Positions 24,994 through 34,084 are shown, counted from the first letter of the stretch. The stretch: 52,008 nucleotides of DNA from Lactobacillus laiwuensis (GCF_019972835.1 NZ_BPPB01000009.1:1-52008); one strand, 5' to 3'. A program made the numbers and translations. The notes: generated by a model from the letters alone, not told the origin.

Positions 24994-25060
24994 ACATATG
25001 TAACCGGTTGACATATGTAACGGGTTGCAGTATATTCAATAGTAAATGTAAGTGCTAACA
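24994..25060 (+). promoter_or_regulatory. Sucrose operon promoter with tandem operator and possible cre site
   Basis: Two abutting 17-bp direct repeats, ACATATGTAACCGGTTG (24994-25010) and ACATATGTAACGGGTTG (25011-25027), differ at one base. The first contains AACCGGTT with the central CG typical of LacI-family operators. They overlap a near-consensus promoter: TTGACA at 25008-25013 and TATATT at 25031-25036 with 17 nt between. Downstream, TGTAAGTGCTAACA (25047-25060) is one base from a CcpA cre consensus. The layout predicts local repression plus catabolite repression. Confidence 0.7.
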
Positions 25061-25071
25061 AGGAGGAAACG

Positions 25072-26484
25072 ATGGATTCAAAGTCAACTAATAATCAACA
25101 AATTTATTATCAACCTAAAGACGTTTGGGTAGGAGATATTATGCCTTACGCTCAGGATGGTAAGTTTTATATTTACCATCAACGAGATAAACGAGTTCAT
25201 GGACCTATTACTGATCCTTTTGGCTGGTCGCTAGCAACCACTACAGACTTTGTGCACTACCAAGATTATGGAGAAGTATTAAAGCGGGGCAGCGCTCAAG
25301 ACTGGGACCAATTTGTTTATGCTGGGTCTGTTTTTAAAACTAAAGACACCATTCATGCCTTTTATACAGGTTTTAATAAGGAATTTTTAAAAGAAGGAAA
25401 GACATCGCAAATCTTATTGCACGCCACCAGTAAGGACTTTATTCACTGGACGAAATCAAAGAATGCTTTAAAGCTCGAACCACAGCCTGGTTATGATAAC
25501 CGTAATTGGCGTGATCCATCGGTCATTTGGGATGATACCAAAAAGGAATACCTGCTGATTTTAGGAGCGCGCAAAGGTCAAGATAAGCATCGGTTGACTG
25601 GAAGACTTGTCAAATACACTTCAAAAGATCTAGAGAACTGGCAATTTGAGGGTGACTTCTGGGCTCCGAATTTATATACCATGTTTGAAATGCCTCAGCT
25701 TTTTAAAATGGGTGATTGGTGGTATCTGATTTATTCAGAATATAGCGTCAAAAACAAGGTTTTTTACAGGATGAGTAAAAGCCTGAATGGTCCGTGGCTC
25801 AAACCTAAAGATGAAGCCTTTGACGGTCGAGCTTATTATGCTGCCAGAACAGCTTTTGATGGCAAGCGCCGAGTACTCTTTGGCTGGGTTCCCACTAAAG
25901 TTGGTCTGAATGATATGAACAATTATGAATGGGGCGGTACTTTTGTGCCACAAGAAATTTACCAGCGAGCAGATAATACGCTGGGTGTACGTCCTGTTGC
26001 AGAAATTTGTGCAGCCTTTGCAAATAAAAGAGAGATTCCACCGCAGCAATTGCAAACTACAGACACTCTTGAAGAAAAAGAACTTATTAAGGATACGGGG
26101 GAACACTTCTATTTCCATACTAAAATCAGTTTTAGCAAATCTGTTAGTGATTTTTCTATTCGACTTTACCGAAATCCTGCAACAGATGAATCTTATGAAT
26201 TTAGATTTAATTTAGATGAGAACTGCTTAACTTTGGATAAAAATCCTTGTTACAGGTGGTACCAAATAATGAACAAGGGACTTAACAGACCAATCAATTT
26301 AAAGGCTGGTAAAGAATATGATCTAAAAGTAATTGTGGATGATAATATCCTAACGATTTACCTAGATGGTACTGCGTTAAATGCCCGCGTTTACCATAAG
26401 TTTGGTCATACTTTAAGTGTGACCGTGACTAACGGAACTCTTCAACTTGATCAAATTGAATTTTCCAATGATTATCGTAAATGA
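25072..26484 (+). CDS. GH32 family glycoside hydrolase, atypical motif variant
   Basis: A 470-aa five-bladed propeller hydrolase of the GH32 type with a C-terminal beta-sandwich. The nucleophile motif is VWVGDIMPYAQDGKFYIYH near residue 22 instead of WMNDPNG; the RDP triad is present as NWRDPSVIWDD, and the acid/base region is MFEMPQLFKM instead of ECPD. All three acidic residues are therefore kept in altered contexts. It probably cleaves a fructoside or short fructan, or a related furanoside, inside the cell; there is no signal peptide. AAGGAGGAAACG precedes the ATG. It is the first gene of the repressor-controlled operon, before the PTS permease. Confidence 0.85.
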   Translation: MDSKSTNNQQIYYQPKDVWVGDIMPYAQDGKFYIYHQRDKRVHGPITDPFGWSLATTTDFVHYQDYGEVLKRGSAQDWDQFVYAGSVFKTKDTIHAFYTGFNKEFLKEGKTSQILLHATSKDFIHWTKSKNALKLEPQPGYDNRNWRDPSVIWDDTKKEYLLILGARKGQDKHRLTGRLVKYTSKDLENWQFEGDFWAPNLYTMFEMPQLFKMGDWWYLIYSEYSVKNKVFYRMSKSLNGPWLKPKDEAFDGRAYYAARTAFDGKRRVLFGWVPTKVGLNDMNNYEWGGTFVPQEIYQRADNTLGVRPVAEICAAFANKREIPPQQLQTTDTLEEKELIKDTGEHFYFHTKISFSKSVSDFSIRLYRNPATDESYEFRFNLDENCLTLDKNPCYRWYQIMNKGLNRPINLKAGKEYDLKVIVDDNILTIYLDGTALNARVYHKFGHTLSVTVTNGTLQLDQIEFSNDYRK

Positions 26485-26503
26485 TAAAAGAGGAACAAAA
26501 TAA

Positions 26504-28411
26504 ATGGCAGATTATAATAAAATTGCACAAGAAGTTTTAAAAAATGTTGGTGGTGCAGATAATGTTGTTAGTGCCACTCATTGTGTTACCAGATTAAGGC
26601 TTGTCTTAAAAGATGCTAATAAGGCCGACCAAGATGCACTTAATAACATTGAGGGCACTAAAGGAGTAATTTACAACAGCGGGCAACTGCAAATAGTATT
26701 TGGTCCAGGAGCAGTAGAACAAGCTTATGATGCTTTTGTTAAAATCTCTGGGACTAAAGAAGTATCAGTTGACCAAATTAAAGATGAAGGTATCAAAAAC
26801 AAAAATAAATTTCAGCAAGCCTTTAAAGTTTTTGGTGATATCTTTATTCCTATAATTCCAGCTTTTATTGGTGCTGCTATGATCTTAGGCTTAAGATCAC
26901 TGCTTGCTACTCCGGGCATGTTTGGTATGACCAAGTCACTGGCTCAGCAGAGTGTGTATGTGGGCGATTTTTGTAAATTTTTAAATGTTATCGCCACTAC
27001 ATTTAAAATCTTGCCCGTATTAGTAATGTATTCAGCCACTAAGCGCTTTGGTGGTAATCCAATTTTGGGGATATTAGTCGGCTTTGTCATGATTTCACCT
27101 GATTTGGCTGATAGAAATGCTTTTGTGCTGGGACAAGTTCATCCAGCGTATTGGAATTTATTTGGTCTAAAAATAGCTGCTGTGGGTTTCCAAGGTGGTG
27201 TCTTTGCGGCAATTTTAACTGCGTGGTTTCAGGCCAAGGTTGAAAAAATAGCTACTAAATATATACCTCAAGTTGTTTCGTATATACTCGTGCCTGCTGT
27301 TACTTTGCTGGCGGCCAATTTATCACTATTTCTAATTTTTGGACCTCTTGGTCTCTGGATTGGGAATATTTTGGGCGGCATCATTAATTTCCTTTATATG
27401 AAAATGAGCGCTTTTGGTGCCTTTGTCTTTGCTGCAGGATTGCAACCTTTAGTGGTAACTGGAACGCATCAAGCTATCCAGGGAATTGAAGCTAATTTAA
27501 TTGTGCAGACAGGATTTGATTATATTCAACCTATTTGGTCAGTTTCCATTATTGCCCAAGGCGGTGGCTGTATTGGGATGTACTTGATTTTAAAGCAAAA
27601 ATCCAAAGATCGTGATATTGCTATTTCAAGTTTTATTCCTACGTTAGTCGGAATTACTGAACCCGCTATCTTTGCTGTTAATCTTAAATACAGTATTGTA
27701 CCTTTCGTATGTTCGTTTCTGGGAGCCGGATTTGGTGGAGTTTACATGAAGCTGCTAAATGTTAAAGGTTTAGCGCAGGGTCTTACTGTACTTCCCGGTT
27801 TAACGGTTGCCAGACCAATTGGACCGTATGTTATTGGTAACCTAATTGCATTTATTTTGCCAATTATTTTTATTCTGGTTTGGAATAAATTTAGGCCGAT
27901 ATTACCGGAAAACAAGAGAAGAGTGGACCACAAAGAAAGCAAAATACTAGTTGCTACCGATGATAATTCCGTCTTAGCACCTGTTGATGGTGAGTATTTA
28001 CCTCTTGAAAAAGTTAATGATGAAACTTTTTCCAAAAAATTAGTTGGAGATGGTTTTGCTATTCAGCCGACTACCGGCGACATTTTTGCGCCCGTTAATG
28101 GAAAAGTGGTATCTGTTTTCCCGACCAAGCATGCAATTACCTTAAAGAGTGAAAATGGTGTACAAATATTATTGCATATGGGGATTGATACTGTTGATTT
28201 AGGTGGCAAAGGTTTCACAATTTTAGTAAAAGATGGTCAAGAAATTGCAGCAGGCGATCCATTGGCTAAGATGGATTTAAAAGCTATTCAATCAGCTGGT
28301 AAACAAACTACAGTCATGGTATTATTCCCTGAATATAAAAATGGCTTTACCACCAAGAACAAGGATACAGAAGTAAATCACGGCAATTTAATTTTGCAAT
28401 TAAACAAGTAA
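26504..28411 (+). CDS. PTS sucrose/beta-glucoside-type transporter, EIIBCA fusion
   Basis: A 635-aa PTS permease with domain order B-C-A. EIIB (residues 1-90) has the phosphorylated Cys27 in SATHCVTRLRL. EIIC (residues 105-470) has many membrane helices and the GITEPAIFAVNLKY segment. EIIA of the glucose type (residues 490-630) has the active His near residue 561 in ILLHMGIDTVDLGG. The class is SacP/ScrA/BglF-like, and neighbouring GH32 genes point to sucrose or another fructoside. It imports and phosphorylates the sugar, which the GH32 enzymes then split. Confidence 0.9.
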   Translation: MADYNKIAQEVLKNVGGADNVVSATHCVTRLRLVLKDANKADQDALNNIEGTKGVIYNSGQLQIVFGPGAVEQAYDAFVKISGTKEVSVDQIKDEGIKNKNKFQQAFKVFGDIFIPIIPAFIGAAMILGLRSLLATPGMFGMTKSLAQQSVYVGDFCKFLNVIATTFKILPVLVMYSATKRFGGNPILGILVGFVMISPDLADRNAFVLGQVHPAYWNLFGLKIAAVGFQGGVFAAILTAWFQAKVEKIATKYIPQVVSYILVPAVTLLAANLSLFLIFGPLGLWIGNILGGIINFLYMKMSAFGAFVFAAGLQPLVVTGTHQAIQGIEANLIVQTGFDYIQPIWSVSIIAQGGGCIGMYLILKQKSKDRDIAISSFIPTLVGITEPAIFAVNLKYSIVPFVCSFLGAGFGGVYMKLLNVKGLAQGLTVLPGLTVARPIGPYVIGNLIAFILPIIFILVWNKFRPILPENKRRVDHKESKILVATDDNSVLAPVDGEYLPLEKVNDETFSKKLVGDGFAIQPTTGDIFAPVNGKVVSVFPTKHAITLKSENGVQILLHMGIDTVDLGGKGFTILVKDGQEIAAGDPLAKMDLKAIQSAGKQTTVMVLFPEYKNGFTTKNKDTEVNHGNLILQLNK

Positions 28412-28448
28412 GTGAACTGAAATTTATAAATATAAGGAAGAAACAAAA

Positions 28449-29864
28449 ATGCGGGTTCCAGCAAAAATTACCAACGAGCGATATCGCCTTAATTATCACG
28501 TCTCAACACCCTCTGGATGGATGAATGATCCTAATGGCTTTTCGTATTATCAAGGCTACTACCATATTTTTTACCAGTATTATCCCTATTCAGCTGAAAG
28601 AGGACCAATTCATTGGGGACATTATCGTAGTCAAGACCTGATTCACTGGGAAGAACTGCCAATTGCGTTGACACCAGACAGCCCTGAAGATGACAATGGC
28701 TGTTATTCTGGCAGTGCGATTGCAAAAGATGGTCGTTTATATCTGATCTATACTGGCAATCATTATTATGATGTGAATGATCATAGTCGTTTTTGCCAAA
28801 CGCAAAATGTTGCATATAGTGATGATGGTATTCATTTTACAAAATACAGTGGTAATCCAGTAATTGCCTTACCACCGGCTGATAACTCACAGCACTTTCG
28901 TGATCCGAAAGTATGGCAACATGGAGATTCATATTATATTATTGTTGGCAGTCAAGATAAGGCAGGATTAGGTCGTGCAATTACTTATAAGTCAACTGAT
29001 TTATTGCACTGGGAATATTTAGGACCAATTGCAGTTTCTCAGGAAAGAGATAATGAAGGATATACCTGGGAGTGTCCGGATCTTTTTTCACTAAATGGGC
29101 AAGATGTTCTCTTATGTTCACCACAGGGGATTGCAGCAAAGGGTAAAAAATATCTCAATCTTTACCAAACGGGATATTTTATCGGCAAGATGGATTATCA
29201 CCAAAATCAGTTTGAACACGGAGTGTTTCAAGAACTTGATCATGGCCACGACTTTTACGCAGCGCAAACCATGTTAACACCTGATAATCGGCGCATTGTC
29301 TTTGGCTGGCTTGATATGTGGCACGCTGACTTTCCGGAACAGGCTGATGGTTGGTGTGGTGCTTTAACCTTGCCCAGAGAATTAACTTTAAAGAATAATC
29401 AGCTGTACATGAAGCCAATTGAAGAATTAAACCAGCTGCGGCAAGAAAAAGTAATTGATGAAAAGTTGATGACTTCGTTAAAGCAGATGAATGTTTCCGA
29501 TCCGCAACATCTAGAATTGCTTTTGATAGCTGAAGCAGAAAATTGGTCTGGCAGTGAGATTAATTTTGTACTCAAAAATGAGCAGGAAAATTTGGTAACA
29601 CTAAGTTGGAACAAAAGGAATAACGAAGTAGTTTTAACTCGAGCTGATAAGCCGGCAGATGATTCTCGACGTTATGGCAGATTAAGACCAAAGCCAAATT
29701 TGAAAATTCAGGTATTTATTGATACCAGTTCTATTGAGTTTTTCTTAAATGACGGTGAGCTGGTATTTTCAGAACGGTATTACACTTCTGAAAAACCGCA
29801 GATTTTCGTCAATGCAGATCAGTCAGTCAAAATAAATGTCACAGGCTATACTATGGCAAAATAA
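28449..29864 (+). CDS. scrB: Sucrose-6-phosphate hydrolase (GH32 beta-fructofuranosidase)
   Basis: A 471-aa GH32 enzyme with all three canonical motifs: nucleophile WMNDPNGF near residue 25, FRDPKVW near 152, and acid/base WECPDLF near 208. It cleaves sucrose 6-phosphate to glucose 6-phosphate and fructose. A C-terminal beta-sandwich follows. It has no signal peptide, consistent with action on PTS-imported sugar. AAGGAAG precedes the ATG. It is the last gene of the operon and ends at a bidirectional terminator. Fructokinase is not in the window. The symbol is given by role; sacA is an alternative name. Confidence 0.92.
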   Translation: MRVPAKITNERYRLNYHVSTPSGWMNDPNGFSYYQGYYHIFYQYYPYSAERGPIHWGHYRSQDLIHWEELPIALTPDSPEDDNGCYSGSAIAKDGRLYLIYTGNHYYDVNDHSRFCQTQNVAYSDDGIHFTKYSGNPVIALPPADNSQHFRDPKVWQHGDSYYIIVGSQDKAGLGRAITYKSTDLLHWEYLGPIAVSQERDNEGYTWECPDLFSLNGQDVLLCSPQGIAAKGKKYLNLYQTGYFIGKMDYHQNQFEHGVFQELDHGHDFYAAQTMLTPDNRRIVFGWLDMWHADFPEQADGWCGALTLPRELTLKNNQLYMKPIEELNQLRQEKVIDEKLMTSLKQMNVSDPQHLELLLIAEAENWSGSEINFVLKNEQENLVTLSWNKRNNEVVLTRADKPADDSRRYGRLRPKPNLKIQVFIDTSSIEFFLNDGELVFSERYYTSEKPQIFVNADQSVKINVTGYTMAK

Positions 29865-29876
29865 ATTAGGCTAAAG

Positions 29877-29906
29877 AAAAAGTGGACACGCAGGTCCACT
29901 TTTTTA
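29877..29906. terminator. Bidirectional terminator between scrB and the ECF T gene
   Basis: Stem AAAAAGTGGAC / GTCCACTTTTT with a 5-7-nt loop; it serves the convergent transcripts from both sides. Confidence 0.88.
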
Positions 29907-30557
29907 TTTTAAAGTGAATAATGCCAGGTTAACTAAAAACAGGATAACAATCGACTTAAGCCAATCGCTTTTTTGAACTGGAACAGGTACAATAACTGAC
30001 CGCTGGGCGCTCTCACGGTAGCCGTGAGATGCCATGCCCTGTGCTAAATTTTCTGCCGAATTAAGCGCAACCAGAATAGCTTTAAAATATAAAACAGGTG
30101 ACCAAAAGCTCAAGTAAACGCCCCTCATCATGCCAGCAGTGCGTATTTGTTTAACTGCTTCCTTCATTCTGGGAACGATATTAAGAGCTGCTAAAACTCC
30201 ATAGGCAAACTTACTGGGTAAATGAAAATTCTGCTCAAAAGAACGTGCTAATTCCGTGGCAGTAGTTCCTATTGATACACAGTAGATAGTCAGCGTGTAA
30301 ACGTAAATACGACTCGATAAACTCAGTGCATTTTGCAAATTAGGCTGAGGTGCAAACCAGTATAAAGTAGCAAAAACCGTAAATGCAGCAATTAAGGGCA
30401 TTAATAAAGTTAAAAGCAGGTTCTTTACTTTGATATGTTTGTAGATTAGATAAATTATGGTAAAAAAGATGATTAAAAGATTGGTTAACAAGCTTGATTT
30501 AAGAGATATTTCTATAGAAATAATCAGTGCTAGAAAAAATTTAAAACTGGGATTCAT
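29904..30557 (-). CDS. ECF transporter T-component (EcfT/CbiQ-like)
   Basis: A 217-aa integral membrane protein with about five helices and the coupling-helix motifs typical of T-components, IRTAGMMRGVY and MASHGYRE. It transmits ATP hydrolysis from the ATPase pair to a substrate-binding S-component. The ATG at 30557 has GAGG upstream and is preferred to the GTG at 30563. It starts about 10 nt after the ATPase gene and shares its TPP riboswitch, so the substrate is probably thiamine or a precursor. No S-component gene is adjacent. Confidence 0.88.
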   Translation of the reverse strand: MNPSFKFFLALIISIEISLKSSLLTNLLIIFFTIIYLIYKHIKVKNLLLTLLMPLIAAFTVFATLYWFAPQPNLQNALSLSSRIYVYTLTIYCVSIGTTATELARSFEQNFHLPSKFAYGVLAALNIVPRMKEAVKQIRTAGMMRGVYLSFWSPVLYFKAILVALNSAENLAQGMASHGYRESAQRSVIVPVPVQKSDWLKSIVILFLVNLALFTLK

Positions 30558-30566
30558 GATCACACC

Positions 30567-31925
30567 TCATTTATTCACATAGGTTAAATGCTGGTCTTTA
30601 AAGATGAGGTGATAGTCACACCAATCTGCCAGATTCCTTAGTTCATGACTAATAATTAAAAGCGTTTGACTACGTGCTTTCTGACTTTCTTTTAATAAAG
30701 CCATCACCTTGTTAGCGGAGTCCGCATCTAACCCATTAAGGGGCTCATCAATTAGCAATACATCCTGATCGGAGATCAACATTAGTAAAATTTGCAGTTT
30801 CTTTTGTTGCCCGCCAGATAATGAATAAACCACATGATCGAGCAGTGAATCAAGCTTAAGGGTGGCTAAAGCCTCGTTTATTCTGTCATCAGTGAAATAT
30901 TTATTGGTTCGTTGCTTTTTGCTTAAATTGATTTCATCCTCAACAGAAACGTTGATAAACTGATCGGTCGCATTTTGAAAAATTTGCCCCACTTTAAGGA
31001 GATACTTGCGAGCTGATAATTTACTGATTTCCTGCTTGTGATAAGTTAGACTGCCTGAATATAGGATCATTTTGGTCAGTGCGTTAAAAAGTGACGTTTT
31101 GCCAACCCCGTTTGCTCCAGTAATAAGAGTGGTTTTACCAGAAAAAATGTTTAGGTGTTCCTGCCGTAAAAGCAAACGATTTTGTGTAATCTCTGTATTT
31201 TTGAGTTTAAAACAAATTTCTTTGTCATCGTTAGGGATGGCAAAAGTATAAGAAACGGATTCCGTATTTTTTTGCAGCAGTTTTTCTTTTTCACTAGCAG
31301 AAAGTTGTAACAAATCTTTACCTTGAAATTGAAACAGGTTATCACAATGTCCTTCATAGTCAGTTAATACATGATCACTTAAGATAATTGTTTTCCCTTG
31401 ATCGCGCAGGTGAGCTAATTTAGCAATTAAGAATTTGCGAGCGGCTGGATCACAGCTGGCAAAGGGTTCATCAAGCAAAAAAAGATCGACATTCATCGCA
31501 ACAAGTACAGCTAAAGCAACTCTTTGCTGCTCGCCGCCAGACATTGTATTAATTTTTTGATCAAGCAAATAATCAATTTGTGTAAACTGAACAGCTTCAT
31601 TCAAGCGCTTTGTATACTGCGATTTATTAAGACAAAGATTTTCAAGTGCAAAAATAATTTCTTCTCGCGGTGTTGTCATCGTAAACTGTTCACTGGCATT
31701 TTGAAACATCATAGCAGATCTTAATCCGCCTAAATTAACGCTACCGCTTAATTGGCCCGCAAACTCAGGATATAGATTTGCTAAAATTTTTAATAAAGTA
31801 GATTTGCCACAGCCGGTTGGACCAACTAATAGTGAAAGTTCTCCAGTAGGAATAGTGAGATTAATATTTGTTAAAATTTTGTTTTGCTTATCGTATGAAA
31901 AATTCAGGTTATTTAATTTAATCAA
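30567..31925 (-). CDS. Fused double ABC ATPase of an ECF transporter (YkoD-like)
   Basis: A protein of about 452 aa with two complete ABC ATPase domains. First: Walker A GPTGCGKST, signature MSGGEQQRVAL, Walker B LFLLDEPFASCDP. Second: GANGVGKTS, LSGGQQKKLQIL, VLLIDEPLNGLD. Such fusions replace the EcfA1-EcfA2 pair. It is preceded by a TPP riboswitch and terminator, which links it to thiamine or hydroxymethylpyrimidine uptake, as in YkoEDC. The open frame extends into the aptamer, so the start must lie after the terminator; TTG at 31925 (LIKLNNLNFSYD) is chosen, but no good ribosome site is visible and TTG at 31937 is possible. Confidence 0.85.
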   Translation of the reverse strand: MIKLNNLNFSYDKQNKILTNINLTIPTGELSLLVGPTGCGKSTLLKILANLYPEFAGQLSGSVNLGGLRSAMMFQNASEQFTMTTPREEIIFALENLCLNKSQYTKRLNEAVQFTQIDYLLDQKINTMSGGEQQRVALAVLVAMNVDLFLLDEPFASCDPAARKFLIAKLAHLRDQGKTIILSDHVLTDYEGHCDNLFQFQGKDLLQLSASEKEKLLQKNTESVSYTFAIPNDDKEICFKLKNTEITQNRLLLRQEHLNIFSGKTTLITGANGVGKTSLFNALTKMILYSGSLTYHKQEISKLSARKYLLKVGQIFQNATDQFINVSVEDEINLSKKQRTNKYFTDDRINEALATLKLDSLLDHVVYSLSGGQQKKLQILLMLISDQDVLLIDEPLNGLDADSANKVMALLKESQKARSQTLLIISHELRNLADWCDYHLIFKDQHLTYVNK

Positions 31926-31934
31926 TTTAGTTAC

Positions 31935-31965
31935 CAAAAAAATCGTCAGGACAATGCCTGACGAT
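31935..31965 (-). terminator. Riboswitch terminator
   Basis: A 9-bp stem (ATCGTCAGG / CCTGACGAT on the plus strand) with a 6-nt loop, followed on the minus strand by seven T. It lies between the TPP aptamer and the ABC gene and is the likely expression platform. Confidence 0.85.
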
Positions 31966-31974
31966 GTAAAATCT

Positions 31975-32052
31975 TTCGTTTTCCCTTCGCTGGCATTATC
32001 CATAGCAGGTTCGACGGGTCTGTTCTCAGCCTTTGCGGCACCCCGATGTTAA
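31975..32052 (-). promoter_or_regulatory. TPP (THI-element) riboswitch
   Basis: The minus strand has the conserved THI-box segments in order: CGGGGTGCC, AAGGCTGAGA, ACCCGTCGAACCTG and GGATAATGCCAGCGAAGG. TPP binding should favour the terminator just downstream and switch off the ECF genes. The apparent coding frame with MDNASEGK lies inside the aptamer and is not translated. Confidence 0.93.
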
Positions 32053-32056
32053 ATTC

Positions 32057-32085
32057 ATTATACATAAAAGAAAAATAGATGTCTA
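32057..32085 (-). promoter_or_regulatory. Promoter of the TPP riboswitch transcript
   Basis: Minus-strand TAGACA (32080-32085) and TATAAT (32057-32062) with 17-nt spacing. The expected start near 32050 coincides with the 5-prime end of the aptamer. Confidence 0.7.
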
Positions 32086-32196
32086 CATTTACTAGTATTC
32101 TCTCCTTAATTTAAATAACAAAATTCTATTAGTAAGATGAAAATTTGCTATATAATAAATCTATATATTCTAAAATTTGCATAAGAAGGTGAAATA

Positions 32197-33135
32197 ATGG
32201 CAGCTGTTAAACTTGAACAATATCTAGCCAGCATTTTGAATTCGGCTCAGTCTGATACCAATGAGCTGAGGATCAAACCAAGAAATAATAATTTTGATTT
32301 ATTCAGAGCATTTTTGGAAAATCGCAATACTGGGGTTCATCGTTATCAAACCACAGCTTCAATTATTTTATATGAAGCTCGGGGTTCGGTAAAAGCCAGA
32401 ATTAATGATCAGGATTTTTTGCTTAAAGCTGGCAATATCGTGTTTTTACAGAGAAAAAGTAATTATGAAATATTGCAGCAGGGCGAAAATGATATATTAG
32501 TTAAGCTGGAATTCGACCGTAATTTTAAGATGCTGGATTTTCTCGGAAACTATTCTGTCATGGATTCACGTGAAAAAAGGGTGTTTAAGGCAATCACTGA
32601 CGCTTATAATCAAAGGCGCTTATTATTTTTGAATAGTACATCACTGTCTAAATCTGCAAATGCACTAAAAAAGGTAATTGATGAATATCTTAATCAGGAT
32701 CTTTACACTCGTCAGGTAATTTTGGCAGAGTTAAACTTGCTATTAATTGCTGCAGTTAGAAATCAAGATTTAGCGACGGCACCTGTGACTAACCACCAAT
32801 TTGTTCAAACTGATTTAGAAAATTATATTGATGCGCACTTTACTGACATAACGCTTAATGAAACTGCTAAACATTTTGGCTTCAATCCTAATTATTTTTC
32901 AAGTTTGGTTAAACAAAAAACTGGTAAAAGCTTTGTCGAACATGTTGATGAAAGGCGTATGCAGGAGGCGCGTAATTTGCTTGCCCGACCAGATATTTCT
33001 GTAAAAGAAATAATTGCACGGGTAGGTTATAGTGGCAAGTCCTTCTTTTATAAAAAATTCAGTGAATATTATCATGAAACGCCAGTCCAAATGCGAGCTG
33101 AATTATTTAGACAGGCAAACATCAATTTAAAATAA
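32197..33135 (+). CDS. AraC family transcriptional regulator
   Basis: A 312-aa regulator with an N-terminal cupin-like sensor region (TTASIILYEARGSVKARINDQDFLLKAGNIVFLQ) and a C-terminal double helix-turn-helix: DLENYIDAHFTDITLNETAKHFGFNPNYFSSLVKQKTGKSFVEH, then ISVKEIIARVGYSGKSFFYKKFSEYYHETPVQMR. GAAGGTG precedes the ATG. It is alone between the riboswitch promoter and the convergent htpX gene, so its target is not evident. Sugar-responsive regulators have this architecture. Confidence 0.9.
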   Translation: MAAVKLEQYLASILNSAQSDTNELRIKPRNNNFDLFRAFLENRNTGVHRYQTTASIILYEARGSVKARINDQDFLLKAGNIVFLQRKSNYEILQQGENDILVKLEFDRNFKMLDFLGNYSVMDSREKRVFKAITDAYNQRRLLFLNSTSLSKSANALKKVIDEYLNQDLYTRQVILAELNLLLIAAVRNQDLATAPVTNHQFVQTDLENYIDAHFTDITLNETAKHFGFNPNYFSSLVKQKTGKSFVEHVDERRMQEARNLLARPDISVKEIIARVGYSGKSFFYKKFSEYYHETPVQMRAELFRQANINLK

Positions 33136-33166
33136 AAAGCAACCTTGAATAAAAAGGTTGCTTTAT
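33136..33166. terminator. Bidirectional terminator between araC-like and htpX genes
   Basis: Stem AAAGCAACCTT / AAGGTTGCTTT with A and T runs on both sides. Confidence 0.88.
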
Positions 33167-33170
33167 TTTA

Positions 33171-34067
33171 TTACATTTTTTCTAAGCGATTGATCCTGTC
33201 GGCTGTTGGCGGGTGACTGTCAAATAAGTGAGCAAAACTGCGCTTTTTACGTACAGGATCTTCAATATACATGCCGGCACTGCTAGGGTCGGCTTTTTTC
33301 ATGGGCTCGGAACCGTCAATCTTTTCTAAAGCAGAAATCAGTCCTTGCGGGTTGCGAGTTAATTCTACTGAAGAGGCATCTGCCAGATATTCACGATTTC
33401 GCGATAATGCCATTTGGGCTAAACTGGCACAAATAGGTCCCAGAATTAACACAAACACAATGGCCACAATCTTAAAAATGACAACAATAGTACCACCATT
33501 GTCGTTATCGCTGTCGCGATCATCGTCAATCCACCAAATATAGCGACTGGCAATACCTGATAAATAAGAAATGACACCAACTAATACTGCAGCAATAGTA
33601 GAAACTAAAATATCATAGTTTCTAATGTGAGAAATCTCATGACCTAAAACACCTTCTAGTTCCTCACGGTTCATCATGTCAAGTAAGCCTTGAGTAACTG
33701 CCACAGCAGAATGGTTGGGATCACGTCCGGTTGCAAAAGCATTAGGACTAGGATCATCAATAATAAAAACCCGAGGCATTGGTACCCGACCGACCAGCGC
33801 CATATCTTGTACAACATGCCACAGTTCTGGATTATCCTGCTCATGGACTTCTTGAGCGTGGTTAAGACTCATAACCATATTAGCCGGGTTAGGCAAGACA
33901 ATTAGCATGTAGATTAGACTAAAAATCACAGCAATAATTAATCCTAAAACAGGACGATCACCAAAAAGATAACCCAGTCCTGCCCCTACAAGTGCTAAAA
34001 TAATGACAAATAATCCCATAATCCCAACGGTTTTACGTTTATTGCTGGCAATTTGTTGAAATAACAT
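33171..34067 (-). CDS. htpX: Membrane zinc metalloprotease HtpX
   Basis: A 298-aa M48 peptidase that degrades damaged membrane proteins. Two N-terminal helices (VGIMGLFVIILALVGAGLGYLF and LGLIIAVIFSLIYMLIVL) are followed by the zinc-binding HEISH in LEGVLGHEISHIRNYD near residue 143, further helices, and the third-ligand region SRNREYLADASSVEL. It is 17 bp downstream of lemA, forming the common lemA-htpX pair. The C terminus HPPTADRINRLEKM is typical. Confidence 0.96.
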   Translation of the reverse strand: MLFQQIASNKRKTVGIMGLFVIILALVGAGLGYLFGDRPVLGLIIAVIFSLIYMLIVLPNPANMVMSLNHAQEVHEQDNPELWHVVQDMALVGRVPMPRVFIIDDPSPNAFATGRDPNHSAVAVTQGLLDMMNREELEGVLGHEISHIRNYDILVSTIAAVLVGVISYLSGIASRYIWWIDDDRDSDNDNGGTIVVIFKIVAIVFVLILGPICASLAQMALSRNREYLADASSVELTRNPQGLISALEKIDGSEPMKKADPSSAGMYIEDPVRKKRSFAHLFDSHPPTADRINRLEKM

Positions 34068-34084
34068 AAAAACTGACCTGGTAT

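Noticed and set aside
31926..32003. N-terminal extension of the ABC ATPase starting at 32003
   Set aside because: This part overlaps the conserved TPP aptamer and the terminator stem, so it is untranslated leader rather than coding sequence.
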